From CALFMR01 sp035550595 (GTDB lineage Bacteria > Acidobacteriota > Vicinamibacteria > Vicinamibacterales > SCN-69-37), in the NCBI GenBank assembly GCA_035550595.1, contig DASZOV010000097.1, positions 1 to 49,070 of the forward strand: a stretch of DNA of 49,070 bases, given 5' to 3'. Shown here in pieces: positions 32,064 through 40,981 of this stretch; the first letter of the stretch is position 1; every line of letters starts with the position of its first letter. Below the pieces are notes generated by a model. That model was not told where the DNA came from. It saw only the letters and a program-made list of their open reading frames with translations, and ran no database searches. Made by a program: the position numbers and the translations under genes.

Positions 32064-32296
32064 AAGGTCCCGTCCAGCACGTCATCGATATCAGACTTCA
32101 GACGCGTCGCATCAATCGGTGGCAGTCCGCGCCAGCGCTGCAACAAGGTGGCCGCAGGAAGAGACCGTCGGTGCAACGGACGCAGCTCAGCCACCGCGTC
32201 ACCGTCGCGCGTGACCGTCAGCGCTTCGCCTCGCGCGACTCGTCGAAGAACCCTCCCGCCGTGGTTCCGCAATTCCCGGATCGTCACTTCACTCAC
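32060..32296 (-). CDS. Phd/YefM-family antitoxin
   Basis: A 78-residue antitoxin. The DNA-binding fold is VTIRELRNHGGRVLRRVARG, then EALTVTRDGDAVAELRPLHR, the Phd/YefM pattern. The C-terminal part (LQRWRGLPPIDATRLKSDID) would wrap the PIN toxin. The GTG at 32296 gives the usual start (VSEVTIREL); an ATG at 32323 adds nine basic residues. The antitoxin precedes the toxin and is coupled by ATGA. Confidence 0.85.
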   Translation of the reverse strand: MSEVTIRELRNHGGRVLRRVARGEALTVTRDGDAVAELRPLHRRSLPAATLLQRWRGLPPIDATRLKSDIDDVLDGTL

Positions 32297-32355
32297 GCTC
32301 CGAGTGTATCGCCGGTGATACATGCGATCGAGGGGTTAGCCTCGTCACTGTTCCC

Positions 32356-32403
32356 TTGACCGTCTAAGGAAGATCGTGCTCTACTGCACTCACTCAGACG
32401 GTC
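32356..32403 (+). promoter_or_regulatory. Promoter and inverted repeat upstream of padR
   Basis: TTGACC (32356-32361) and TCTACT (32380-32385) are 18 bp apart. GACCGTCT (32358-32365) and AGACGGTC (32396-32403) form an inverted repeat whose arms overlap the -35 box and lie just past the start point. This is a plausible autoregulatory PadR operator, with arms about 38 bp apart centre to centre. Confidence 0.45.
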
Positions 32404-32433
32404 TTGGGAAGAAGCACTCGACGGAGGCGCGTG

Positions 32434-32778
32434 ATGGCGGTGCGGAAAGGCGATCTGCTGCAGGGGACGCTGGATCTCCTCGTCCTGAAAGTGCTCGGGG
32501 CGGGGCCGAACCATGGCTACGGCATCGCGATCCGGCTGCACCAGCTCTCCGATGACGAGCTGCGCGTGGAAGAGGGCTCGCTCTACCCGGCGCTCTATCG
32601 CATGGAAGAGCAGGGGCTGATCGACTCGGAGTGGCGGCCGACGGAGAACAACCGCAGGGCCAAGTTCTACAAGCTGACGCGGAAAGGCCAGCGAACGGCG
32701 CAGGCCGAGCTCGACGGCTGGCTGCGGCTGTCGGGTGCCGTCACACGTGTGCTGCGCGCGCTCGAGCAGGAGGCGTGA
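32434..32778 (+). CDS. PadR-family transcriptional regulator
   Basis: A 114-residue winged-helix repressor. Diagnostic blocks are DLLQGTLDLLVLKVLGAGPN, HGYGIAIRLHQLS, VEEGSLYPALYRMEEQGLID and KFYKLTRKGQRTAQAELDGW. The ATG at 32434 follows GGAGG. The stop lies one base before the ADOP permease start, so the two genes form one unit. PadR-ADOP pairs are very common in Acidobacteriota, and this regulator presumably controls the permease. The ligand is unknown. Confidence 0.93.
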   Translation: MAVRKGDLLQGTLDLLVLKVLGAGPNHGYGIAIRLHQLSDDELRVEEGSLYPALYRMEEQGLIDSEWRPTENNRRAKFYKLTRKGQRTAQAELDGWLRLSGAVTRVLRALEQEA

Positions 32779-32779
32779 C

Positions 32780-35440
32780 ATGGCTCCGCGCCCGCCACGC
32801 TTCGTTCGTCGTTTGCTCGCGCTGTTCCGATGGCGCTCGCGCGATCGCGACATGGATCGCGAGATGGCCTTCCACGTCGAGTCGCTGGCGCGCGACTACG
32901 CGCGCGGCGGCCTGAGCGACGCCGACGCACGGCGCGCGGCGCGACGGCAGTTCGGTAATGTCACGCGACTCAAGGAACGCGGACATGACGAGCGGACGCT
33001 TCGCGTGGCGGAAGACCTGGCGCGCAACGTCAGACATGCGGCCCGCGGCTTCCGGCGAAACCCTGGATTCGCGATCACGGTGATCCTGACGCTGGCGCTC
33101 GGCATCGGCGGCAGCACGGCCATCTTCTCGATCGTCGATCAGGCGCTGCTCCGTCCACTGCCGTACCCGAACGGCGACGAGCTCGTGACGATCTACGAGA
33201 CGGCGCCAGCGTTCGGATTTGGTTCGGACCAGATCGTCTTCGGGCAGACGCGCAACATCGTGTCGCCTGCCAACTGGCTCGACTGGCAGCGCGACAGTCA
33301 CACCCTGCAGCAGCTCGCGGCGTGGCGAAGCGAGTCGTGGACGCTGACGAACGACGGCGCTCCCATCCGCCTCGACGTACAGCTCGTCTCGTCGGAATTC
33401 TTCCCGCTGCTCGGCGTCCCGCCGCTGCTCGGCCGCTCGATCACGCCCGAGGACGATCGACCGAACGCGCCGCGTGTCGTCGTGCTGAGCCATCGATTGT
33501 GGCAGCAGCGGTTCGGCGGCAATCCCGACGTCGTTGGACGCACCATCCAGTTGAACGACAGCCCCACACGAGTGATTGGTGTGATGCCGCCAGAGTTCGG
33601 GTTCCTGGATCAGGACGTCGCGCTCTGGAGCGCGTTCCAGCTCGATCGCCGTGAGGATTGGCGGGCGACCGCCGGTCGCTTCATGAACGTCGTCGCACGT
33701 CTCCGATCCGGCACGACGATGAGCGCGGCGCGGGCCGAGATGAGCGGTATCGCGGCCCGTCTGGCCGCCACCTATCCATTCAACAAGCACACGTCGCTGC
33801 TCATCGTGCCGCTGCGCGAGGAACTGACCGGACAGGTGAGGACCTCGTTGCTGATGTTGTACGGCACCGTCAGCGTGCTGCTCGTGATCGCCTGCCTGAA
33901 CGTCGCGAATCTGCTCGTGGCGCGCGCGGCGTCGCGCCGGCGTGAACTGGCGATCAGGCGGTCCATCGGTGCCGGGCACGCCGCGATCGTGCGGCAGTTG
34001 CTCGTCGAGAGTGTGCTGCTCGCGGCCGCGGGAGGCCTGCTCGGCGTCTTGCTCGCACGTGAAATCGTGCACGCGCTCGTCGTCATGGCTCCGCCGGAAT
34101 TGCTGCGCGTTCCGTCAATCTCGGTCGACGGACGTGTCCTGTGCTATTCGTTCGGACTCTCGCTGGCAACTGGCGTGATCGTCGGCGTCGCCCCGGCCCT
34201 TCTGGCCATCAGGGAATCGATCGTGACGTCGATCAAGGCAACCGGGCCATCCGTCGCTCGAGTGTCGCGCCTGCGACAAGGCCTCGTCGTCGGTCAGGTC
34301 GCGATGGCCGTCGTCCTGCTCTGCGGCGCGGGCCTGCTCGTGCGGACGCTCGTCGCGCTCGACACGACGCCGACCGGTGCGGGCACGCAGGACCTGCTCA
34401 CGTTGGAGGTCGCCTTGCCCGGCGCGCGCTATGCACCGGAACGGAGAGTTGAGTTCTTCCGCGAGGCGATCGACGCGTTGCGCGCACTGCCAGGCGCCGA
34501 GAGCGCCGCGGCTGCGGACAGTCTGCCTATCATCGGCGATCCGAGGGGCGGCACCGCGTTCCATCGCCAGGGCATGCCGGAGCGCCCGCTCATGGAGATG
34601 CCATCCGCGGTCATCCGCGTCGTGACGCCCGGCTACTTCCGCACGCTCGGCATTCCGATCCTGCGCGGGCGGGAATTCAGCGATACCGATGACCGTAGTC
34701 CCACGCCAGGATTCGTCGTCAACGAAGCCTTCGCGCGGAAGTATCTCTCCGACGTCGATCCGTTGTCAGTGTCGCTGTCCGTGTGGATGCAGCCCGAGAA
34801 TCCGCACGAGCCGGTGCTCGGCGTGGTGGGCGACGTGAACGAAGGCTCGCTGCGGGACGTGCCCAAACCGACGATCTTCTACAGCGAGCGACAGATGACC
34901 GAGACGAACCTGACGCTGTTCGTTCGCGCCCCGCATGCGGCGACGCTCGCGCTGGCGGCTATTGGCGCGATCCATCGTCTCGATCCCAACCTGGCCGTGA
35001 CGCAGGTGCGTACGTTCGAGAGCGCGCTCGCGGAGAGCATCGCGCGCGAATGGCTCAATGCCATGGTGTCCGGCGCCGTCGCCATGATCGGCCTGCTGTT
35101 GGCGTCGCTCGGTCTCTACGGCCTCCTGTCGTTCCTCGTGATCGAGCGCACGAAAGAGATCGGCATCCGCATCGCGCTCGGCGCACGGTTGGCGCGCCTC
35201 AAGGGATCGATCGTCAGTGGTGGTCTCGGGCTCGTCGCCGTCGGCGCCGCGATAGGCGTTGGGGCATCGCTCCTGCTTCTTCGCTCACTCGGCGCGTTGC
35301 TCTTCGACGTCGCGCCGTACGACGTCCCGACGTACGCGATCGTCATCGCATCGCTCGTCGTCATCGCCGCGATCGCGTCCTATCTCCCCGCGCGTCGCGC
35401 TGCGCGTATCGAGCCACTCGTCGCGCTGCGGCAGGATTAG
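32780..35440 (+). CDS. ADOP-type ABC permease (MacB/FtsX-like)
   Basis: An 886-residue membrane protein. The N-terminal cytoplasmic part has DREMAFHVESLARDYARGGL and ARRAARRQFGNV, typical of the Acidobacterial duplicated orphan permease group. It is followed by two MacB-PCD/FtsX halves: helix one in ITVILTLALGIGGSTAIFSI, periplasmic domain about 100-330, and FtsX helices at about 355-500. A second periplasmic domain and FtsX helices follow, ending YLPARRAARIEPLVALRQD. No ATPase gene is adjacent, as is usual for this group. The substrate is unknown; members are inferred to act in export or envelope stress. It is coupled to padR. Confidence 0.93.
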   Translation: MAPRPPRFVRRLLALFRWRSRDRDMDREMAFHVESLARDYARGGLSDADARRAARRQFGNVTRLKERGHDERTLRVAEDLARNVRHAARGFRRNPGFAITVILTLALGIGGSTAIFSIVDQALLRPLPYPNGDELVTIYETAPAFGFGSDQIVFGQTRNIVSPANWLDWQRDSHTLQQLAAWRSESWTLTNDGAPIRLDVQLVSSEFFPLLGVPPLLGRSITPEDDRPNAPRVVVLSHRLWQQRFGGNPDVVGRTIQLNDSPTRVIGVMPPEFGFLDQDVALWSAFQLDRREDWRATAGRFMNVVARLRSGTTMSAARAEMSGIAARLAATYPFNKHTSLLIVPLREELTGQVRTSLLMLYGTVSVLLVIACLNVANLLVARAASRRRELAIRRSIGAGHAAIVRQLLVESVLLAAAGGLLGVLLAREIVHALVVMAPPELLRVPSISVDGRVLCYSFGLSLATGVIVGVAPALLAIRESIVTSIKATGPSVARVSRLRQGLVVGQVAMAVVLLCGAGLLVRTLVALDTTPTGAGTQDLLTLEVALPGARYAPERRVEFFREAIDALRALPGAESAAAADSLPIIGDPRGGTAFHRQGMPERPLMEMPSAVIRVVTPGYFRTLGIPILRGREFSDTDDRSPTPGFVVNEAFARKYLSDVDPLSVSLSVWMQPENPHEPVLGVVGDVNEGSLRDVPKPTIFYSERQMTETNLTLFVRAPHAATLALAAIGAIHRLDPNLAVTQVRTFESALAESIAREWLNAMVSGAVAMIGLLLASLGLYGLLSFLVIERTKEIGIRIALGARLARLKGSIVSGGLGLVAVGAAIGVGASLLLLRSLGALLFDVAPYDVPTYAIVIASLVVIAAIASYLPARRAARIEPLVALRQD

Positions 35441-35534
35441 GACAGACAGTCGAACGCAGGGTCATCCACACACCACTCCCCACATGCGCTCAACGCATCG
35501 TTGAAATTGAACGAGCGGCCTGACGCCGCGGCGC

Positions 35535-35726
35535 CTACAGCACCGGCCGCGGCGCCGGCGGCGGCTCGGTCGCCTTCGGCACGCCGCACCCCGGATGATG
35601 GCAGTAGCACCGCAGGGCGGTCTCACCGGCCTCGCGGCAGTGTTCACTGCAGAATCGGCCGAACGGTCCGCCCTTGGTCACGAGACAATCGCAGGCTGGA
35701 TGCGCGCACTTGGTTTCGGTCGCCAT
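35535..35726 (-). CDS. Bacterial metallothionein-like protein
   Basis: A 63-residue Cys/His-rich protein: KCAHPACDCLVTKGGPFGRF, CSEHCREA, CYCHHPGCGVP. Eight cysteines and several histidines in this spacing match the bacterial metallothionein family (SmtA/BmtA), which binds zinc, cadmium or copper in the cytoplasm. The C terminus is a Pro/Ala-rich tail. The ATG at 35726 is clear. It stands alone, tail to tail with the ADOP gene; the 208-bp stretch upstream holds no other gene. Confidence 0.8.
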   Translation of the reverse strand: MATETKCAHPACDCLVTKGGPFGRFCSEHCREAGETALRCYCHHPGCGVPKATEPPPAPRPVL

Positions 35727-35934
35727 CAGGCACCTCCTCGTACGAGTCGCTTCGCCGCCGACGGCGTCCGCTGAAGAAGGCCCGACCCGGACCCGTGAGC
35801 GGCCCGCCACCATCCCTGCTTGGAGAGGCCTCAAGCATACGCCCCTTTCTCCCCGGCAGTACCTACGATTTGCACACGGCGCCGGCGCCGTCTCAACGGG
35901 CTTTCGGGCCACGGATCGCGCGCGAAGTTACGTC

Positions 35935-36237
35935 TTACGAGTCGATGGCCGATCCCAGCAGTTGCTTCAGCGCACGAACGTAATTCCTTAGGGCTTGGCG
36001 GCCGCGGTCGGTCAGGCGGTATCGCGTCTGCGGCTTGCGCCGCACGAACATCTTTGCGACCGCCACGTAGCCCGCCTCCTCGAGCTTGAGTAGTTGCGCG
36101 CCGAGATTGCCGTCCGTGGCGGACGTCTTCGCGCGCAGCCACGCGAACTCGGCGTCCTCGACGCCGCTGAGCAGTGAGAGGAGCGCAAGGCGCAGCCGGC
36201 CGTGAATCACCGGATCGAGCTCGGGCAGGTCAGGCAT
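35935..36237 (-). CDS. Winged-helix regulator (HTH_34/MarR-like)
   Basis: A 100-residue DNA-binding protein: LDPVIHGRLRLALLSLLSGV, FAWLRAKTSATDGNLGAQLL (recognition region), KLEEAGYVAVAKMF and RRKPQTRYRLTDRGRQALRN (wing). This is the short winged-helix form often paired with a membrane protein in Acidobacteriota. It overlaps the upstream membrane-protein gene by eight bases, so both are co-translated. It may bind the TAGAGTACTCTA palindrome upstream of the operon. Confidence 0.88.
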   Translation of the reverse strand: MPDLPELDPVIHGRLRLALLSLLSGVEDAEFAWLRAKTSATDGNLGAQLLKLEEAGYVAVAKMFVRRKPQTRYRLTDRGRQALRNYVRALKQLLGSAIDS

Positions 36238-36844
36238 GGGCGGGATCGTCGTGCGCGCGATGGCGCTTGCGCGCCTGATTGTCGGCGATCATGCCGTAGA
36301 CGCCGAACGCGATCTGACCGATGAAGATCGCGGCGAGAAAAACGACGAGACTCTGCGTCTCCGTGCCGAAGCAGGACGCCGCGGCGGCAATCCACCAGAC
36401 GGCGGCGCACGCGCCTTGCAGCTTCCATCGCAGCAGCAGACCCGACGCGCCGTTGGCCATGCCAAGGATGGCGGACGCCACCGCGATGAAGAGATGTGGA
36501 TCCGTCAGCCGGCCGCTCAGACCGAGAGCCAGAAAGAGCACGAACATCGACATGCCGAGCGCGACCCAGATTGAGCCGATCGCCCGGCCAACGGTCGTCC
36601 GGGGATGCTCGCCAGCCTTGCGCGACGCGACGGCCGCCGTGACGAGGCTCGCGGCGATGATGGTCACCGGCCACGCCCAAGCACTTTGCCCGACGGTGCT
36701 CCAGGCGAGGGCGATGTAATAGGCCGCGCCCCATAAGACGAAGGCCCATCCCCAGTGCTCGGTCGCACGTCGCCCTTCGGTGATCATGTCTTCGATGAGC
36801 CTCAACCGGTCTCGTACTTCACGTTCGCTGAGGCGATCTGTCAT
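36230..36844 (-). CDS. Six-helix membrane protein linked to the regulator
   Basis: A 204-residue integral membrane protein. After a soluble start (LSEREVRDRLRLIEDMITEG), about six helices follow (WGWAFVLWGAAYYIALAWST, WAWPVTIIAASLVTAAVA, IWVALGMSMFVLFLALGL and others). GGAG lies eight bases before the ATG. It overlaps the winged-helix gene, and such pairs may sense membrane state. The function is unknown. Confidence 0.7.
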   Translation of the reverse strand: MTDRLSEREVRDRLRLIEDMITEGRRATEHWGWAFVLWGAAYYIALAWSTVGQSAWAWPVTIIAASLVTAAVASRKAGEHPRTTVGRAIGSIWVALGMSMFVLFLALGLSGRLTDPHLFIAVASAILGMANGASGLLLRWKLQGACAAVWWIAAAASCFGTETQSLVVFLAAIFIGQIAFGVYGMIADNQARKRHRAHDDPAHA

Positions 36845-36967
36845 AGCCGTTCTCCATTCGAGCTCGTGGCCGCGTTCCCTGCCGAACGAGGCGCCACGTG
36901 AAACGTCAAACGTCCGCCTTCAAGGTTCTGGCGTGACGAGCGCCCAGGACCGTGACGATGACTGGAC

Positions 36968-37540
36968 TCATGGCTGACGGTGGAGCAGCATCTCGACGCT
37001 GCGCCGCGGCGGATTGCCGGCAACCGCCACGGCGGTGACTTCGTTCCAGTCGCCGTTGCCGCTCAGATGCATCGTGTTCACGATGTGCGCCGGACCGGCG
37101 TCATAGCTCCACGAAAAGCCATCGGCTGGCACGGTCAGCTCCGTATCGACGTACTGACCGTCGTTGTACGCACGGAAGCGATAGACGCGCGCCGCATCGT
37201 CATAGGCGATCGTGGCCAGCGCACTGAACAGCACCTTCCCGTCCGCGCTCGTGCTCCGGCCTTCGACGAGCAGTACGAGCCCGTCGAGTTCGTAGCGGAC
37301 GTCCTCGGTCTGCGTGAGGCGCAGCGGCTCGCCGGGGCCGCGCACGATCGTGACCGGGCCTGACCAGCGGCCGGCGAGAAACGACAGCCTGCGCATGGCC
37401 GTGCGCTGGACGTCGACGCTCGACGAGGCTGGCTGCTGTGCGGCGAGGAGCGCCGTGCCGAGCGAAACGCCAATCGTCGCAGCGAGCGCGCTGCCAAGCA
37501 GGAACCGCCGGGCAGCGAGAGCCGAGCAGATGGTGAGCAT
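36968..37540 (-). CDS. Exported DUF1579-like protein
   Basis: A 190-residue protein with a signal peptide (RRFLLGSALAATIGVSLGTA). The mature part resembles the DUF1579/lipocalin-like group: AMRRLSFLAGRWSGPVTIVR, TQTEDVRYELDGLVLLVEGR, ATIAYDDAARVYRFRAYNDG and GFSWSYDAG. The ATG at 37540 has AAGGAG six bases upstream, whereas the ATG at 37546 directly touches that site, so the shorter start is used. Its promoter carries a palindromic operator. It likely heads an operon with the membrane protein and regulator. Confidence 0.7.
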   Translation of the reverse strand: MLTICSALAARRFLLGSALAATIGVSLGTALLAAQQPASSSVDVQRTAMRRLSFLAGRWSGPVTIVRGPGEPLRLTQTEDVRYELDGLVLLVEGRSTSADGKVLFSALATIAYDDAARVYRFRAYNDGQYVDTELTVPADGFSWSYDAGPAHIVNTMHLSGNGDWNEVTAVAVAGNPPRRSVEMLLHRQP

Positions 37541-37630
37541 GAACATCTCCTTGCAGGCCCCAGTCGACGTCGCACCGAGCCGCGGACGGTGTCGCGTACG
37601 ACCCCACCGCTCAGTGTTGAAGGCTTATTG

Positions 37631-37667
37631 TAGAGTACTCTAAATAATAGAGAACTGATTGTCAATC
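37631..37667 (-). promoter_or_regulatory. Promoter with TAGAGTACTCTA operator
   Basis: On the minus strand TTGACA (37665-37660) and TAGAGT (37642-37637) are 17 bp apart. The -10 box is half of a perfect 12-bp palindrome, TAGAGTACTCTA (37631-37642), and a second palindrome, GATTGTCAATC (37657-37667), overlaps the -35. The AT-rich stretch stands out in this genome. It drives the exported protein gene and probably the downstream regulator operon. Confidence 0.65.
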
Positions 37668-37710
37668 GCATACCGAATGGAAGACTCGCGATACGCTGTG
37701 AAGCCGTCCC

Positions 37711-38817
37711 ATGGCCCTCAAACGTCCCACCTGGAAGTCCGGCACCGTTGTCGTCCTCGAACACGTCTCGCGCCTGCTCCGCGGAAACCCGTTGGGCGAT
37801 CCGCACGTGCGGCAAGTGGCCGCCTGGCTGCCACCTCAATACGACCAGGGCGCGAGCCACGGCCGCGGCCGCAGGTTTCCGGTGCTCGTCGACATGGTGG
37901 GCTTCACGGGAGCCGGCATGGCGCACGTCGGCTGGAAGGCGTTCAGTGAGAACGTGCCGGAGCGCGCCGCACGCCTCGTGTACGAACGGCGGATAGCACC
38001 GGCCATCATCGTGTTCCCCGATTGCTTCACGGCGCTCGGCGGCAACCAGTACGTGAACTCGACGGCCATCGGCCCGTACGCGGATTACCTCATTCAGGAG
38101 ATCGTGCCGTTCATCGATCGCGAGTTGCGCACGCTCGCCTCGCGTGATCATCGCGGCTGCTTCGGAAAGTCATCGGGCGGCTACGGCGCGATCCTCCACG
38201 GCATGAAATATCCGTCGACGTGGGGCGCGGTCGCCGACCACTCGGGCGATGCGTACTTCGAGTGGGTCTACGGCTGCGACTGGCCGAACACGCTGAACGA
38301 GCTCGCCACCTACCGCCCGCGGCAGTTCAAGCCCGGACGCTACGACGTCTCGAAGATGGAACGCGGCGCCGATCGCGGGCGAGATGACGGGCGCGTGCGG
38401 CGATTCCTGGAAGCGGTATGGAAGAAGCCGAAGCTCTCGACGGGCGAAGGCCACGCGATCATGAACCTGTGTATGGCGGCGACCTACGATCCCGATCCGC
38501 GCGCACCGAACGGCTTCCGTCTGCCGTTCAACCTCGAGACCGGCGAGCTCTTGCCGGAACGCTGGAAGGCGTGGCAGCAGCACGATCCGGTGCGGCTCGT
38601 CGATCGCTATCGCCGAAATTTGCGCTCATTGCGTGGCATCTACATCGACTGCGGTTCGCGCGACCAGTACCACATCCAGTACGGTTCGCGCATCCTGTCG
38701 AAGCGCCTGCACGCGGCCCGCATCCCGCACCGGTACGAAGAGTTCGACGACAACCACTCGGACATCGACTACCGGATGGACGTGTCGCTGCCGTTCCTCG
38801 CGCGCGCGCTGCGCTAG
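37711..38817 (+). CDS. Putative esterase (esterase D-like fold)
   Basis: A 368-residue alpha/beta-hydrolase of the putative-esterase group. The core includes RRFPVLVDMVGFTGAGMAH, APAIIVFPDCFTALGGNQYV and YLIQEIVPFIDRELRTL, the nucleophile elbow in GCFGKSSGGYGA (Ser about 158), and a late YIDCGSRDQYHIQYGSR with the catalytic His probably in FDDNHSDIDYR. There is no signal peptide, so it is cytoplasmic. The start is ATG 37711. The substrate is unknown; relatives act on siderophore esters or acyl esters. Confidence 0.87.
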   Translation: MALKRPTWKSGTVVVLEHVSRLLRGNPLGDPHVRQVAAWLPPQYDQGASHGRGRRFPVLVDMVGFTGAGMAHVGWKAFSENVPERAARLVYERRIAPAIIVFPDCFTALGGNQYVNSTAIGPYADYLIQEIVPFIDRELRTLASRDHRGCFGKSSGGYGAILHGMKYPSTWGAVADHSGDAYFEWVYGCDWPNTLNELATYRPRQFKPGRYDVSKMERGADRGRDDGRVRRFLEAVWKKPKLSTGEGHAIMNLCMAATYDPDPRAPNGFRLPFNLETGELLPERWKAWQQHDPVRLVDRYRRNLRSLRGIYIDCGSRDQYHIQYGSRILSKRLHAARIPHRYEEFDDNHSDIDYRMDVSLPFLARALR

Positions 38818-38842
38818 ACTCTGCCGTGACGCCTGACGGCCT

Positions 38843-40981
38843 GTGTCCGGTGCGCGCCAGGCGCGGCCAGGACTCGCACGCGTGACGAATCTTTCTTCGC
38901 CCCCGTCTTCCACGAGACGTCGCTCGCGCGCCGTGCTCATCGGCGTCGTCCTGGGCCTCGTCGCTGCCGCCATCGCGACGGGGCTTTCGCGCCTGAGCTT
39001 CTTCGATCGCGCCGAGAGCAGTAGCTACGATCTGCGCGTCGCGTATTTCGCTCCACCACTCCGCGCCTCTTCGCCCGTTGTCATCGTGACGATCGACGAG
39101 CAGTCGCTCCGTACGCTCGAGCCCGTCGTCGGCCGCTGGCCGTGGCCTCGGCTCGTGCACGGGAGCGCCGTGGATTACCTCGCGCGATCGGGCGCGAAGG
39201 TCATCGCATTCGACGTGCTCTTCGGTGAGCACGAGGGCCGATCCGAATCGGTGATCAACGGCCGCATGATCACCGGTGACGAGTCAGATGGCGCGTTCGT
39301 CGACTCAGTCGGCCGCGCGGGGAACGTCATCCTTCTCGCCGATGCGACGTTCGAAGGCACCACCTCGGACGCCGCGACGCCTGCCGGTGGCGCGCCGCCG
39401 CCGGTCCTGCCCGGACCGGCGTATCACCCGGGGCCGGGTTTCGAATCACGGCCGACGCTGCAGCCGCCGTTCCTCGAGCTCGCGCGTGTCGCCGCGGGCC
39501 TTGGCCACAACTATCTGGCGAAGGATTCCGGGTCGGACGCGGCGCGGCGCTTCCTGCCGTTCATCGTGCACGACGGCGCCGCCGTGCCGTCGCTCGGTCT
39601 GGCGGCCGCGCTCGCCTTCCTCGGCGCGAAGTCAGACGACGTGCGAGTCGAGGGCAACGTACTTCACGTCGGCGACCGCGCGATGCCGCTCCTCGACGAG
39701 CCCGTGCGCGACGCGGCCGGGCACTGGCAACCGTCGCGTCAGGTGCTCACGCGTCTCCCGCGTCCGACGACGGGCGCTGATGGCGTGCGGTCGATGTTCC
39801 CGACGTACCCGTTCTTCAACGTCGTGCTATCGGCCGATCAGTCGGCGAGCGGACAGACGCCAGCCATTCCGCCATCGGCGTTCAAGGACAAGCTCGTCTT
39901 CATCGGCACGACGGCCGCGGGCCTCTTCGATCGCTACGCGACGCCGTTTCCCGGCGGCGCGCCGGGCGTGGCGCTGCACGCGGCACTCGCCGACAACGTC
40001 ATCTCGGGTCAGTTCATGCGCCGCGCGTCTCCGATCGTCGACGCGACCGTCACGCTGGCGCTTGGGATCGCCGCCGGCGTGTCGGCCACGCTTCTGCCGG
40101 TCGTCGCCGCGGCCGCGGCGACCATCGCGGTTCTCGTCGTCCTGGCCGTGTGGCTCGGTCGCGAAGTGGCAAACGGCGTGTGGATCGCGGAAGTCGCGCC
40201 CGCGACCGCCGCCGCCCTCGCGCTGTTTGCGGGCGTTGCCTGGCGGTATTTCGTCGAAGATCGCGAGAAGCGTCACGTCCGTCGTCTCTTCGGGCGTTAC
40301 GTCTCGAAGGACGTCGTCGATCAGTTGATGTCCGACCCGAGCCTGGTCAAGCTCGGCGGTCAGCGCCGGACGATGACGGTGCTGTTTTCGGACATTCGGG
40401 GCTTCACTTCGGCATCCGAGCGGGGGGAGCCGGAGGCCGTCGTCGCGCAGCTCAACGAGTATTTCGGAGCGATGGTCGACGTCCTGTTCCGGCACCAGGG
40501 AACGCTCGATAAGTTCGTCGGCGACATGGTCATGGGGCTGTTCGGGGCGCCGCTGGCCGATCCGGCGCACGCCGACCATGCCGTGGCCACGGCGCTCGAG
40601 ATGAGCGCGACGCTCGATGCGCTGAACGCGCGCTGGACGGCCGAGGGCCGGCCGACGCTCGACATCGGCATCGGCATCAACACCGGCGAAATGATTGCGG
40701 GTAACATCGGGTCGGAAGCCATCATGAGTTACACGGTCATCGGCGACGCCGTGAACCTCGGAGCGCGGCTCGAGTCGCTGAACAAGGAACACGGCACGCG
40801 GATCCTCATCAGCGAGAGCACGCGTGCCGCGCTGACGCGGCCGGTTGCGACGCGCGCGATCGGCGAGGTCACCGTCAAGGGCCGAACGCGGCCCGTGCTC
40901 GTCTACGAGGTCCTCCGCGGAGCGTCAAACGCGGCCGCGGCTCGACCGTCTTCGTCCCAGGAGCTGGAGCAGCCATCATGA
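38843..40981 (+). CDS. CHASE2-domain class III adenylate/guanylate cyclase
   Basis: A 712-residue membrane sensor. A first helix (AVLIGVVLGLVAAAIATGL) leads into an extracytoplasmic CHASE2 domain (about 55-385: SSSYDLRVAYFAPP, VVIVTIDEQSLRTLEP, KLVFIGTTAAGLFDRYATPF). Two or three helices follow (about 395-465), then a cytoplasmic cyclase domain (about 505-680). Metal-binding aspartates are in LFSDIRGFTS and KFVGDMVMGLFGAP, and transition-state residues in GDAVNLGARLESLN. It should make cAMP (or cGMP). The GTG at 38843 is used; a GTG at 38882 is equally possible. It is coupled by ATGA to an M48 protease and followed by a cyclic-nucleotide-gated channel. Confidence 0.92.
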   Translation: MSGARQARPGLARVTNLSSPPSSTRRRSRAVLIGVVLGLVAAAIATGLSRLSFFDRAESSSYDLRVAYFAPPLRASSPVVIVTIDEQSLRTLEPVVGRWPWPRLVHGSAVDYLARSGAKVIAFDVLFGEHEGRSESVINGRMITGDESDGAFVDSVGRAGNVILLADATFEGTTSDAATPAGGAPPPVLPGPAYHPGPGFESRPTLQPPFLELARVAAGLGHNYLAKDSGSDAARRFLPFIVHDGAAVPSLGLAAALAFLGAKSDDVRVEGNVLHVGDRAMPLLDEPVRDAAGHWQPSRQVLTRLPRPTTGADGVRSMFPTYPFFNVVLSADQSASGQTPAIPPSAFKDKLVFIGTTAAGLFDRYATPFPGGAPGVALHAALADNVISGQFMRRASPIVDATVTLALGIAAGVSATLLPVVAAAAATIAVLVVLAVWLGREVANGVWIAEVAPATAAALALFAGVAWRYFVEDREKRHVRRLFGRYVSKDVVDQLMSDPSLVKLGGQRRTMTVLFSDIRGFTSASERGEPEAVVAQLNEYFGAMVDVLFRHQGTLDKFVGDMVMGLFGAPLADPAHADHAVATALEMSATLDALNARWTAEGRPTLDIGIGINTGEMIAGNIGSEAIMSYTVIGDAVNLGARLESLNKEHGTRILISESTRAALTRPVATRAIGEVTVKGRTRPVLVYEVLRGASNAAAARPSSSQELEQPS

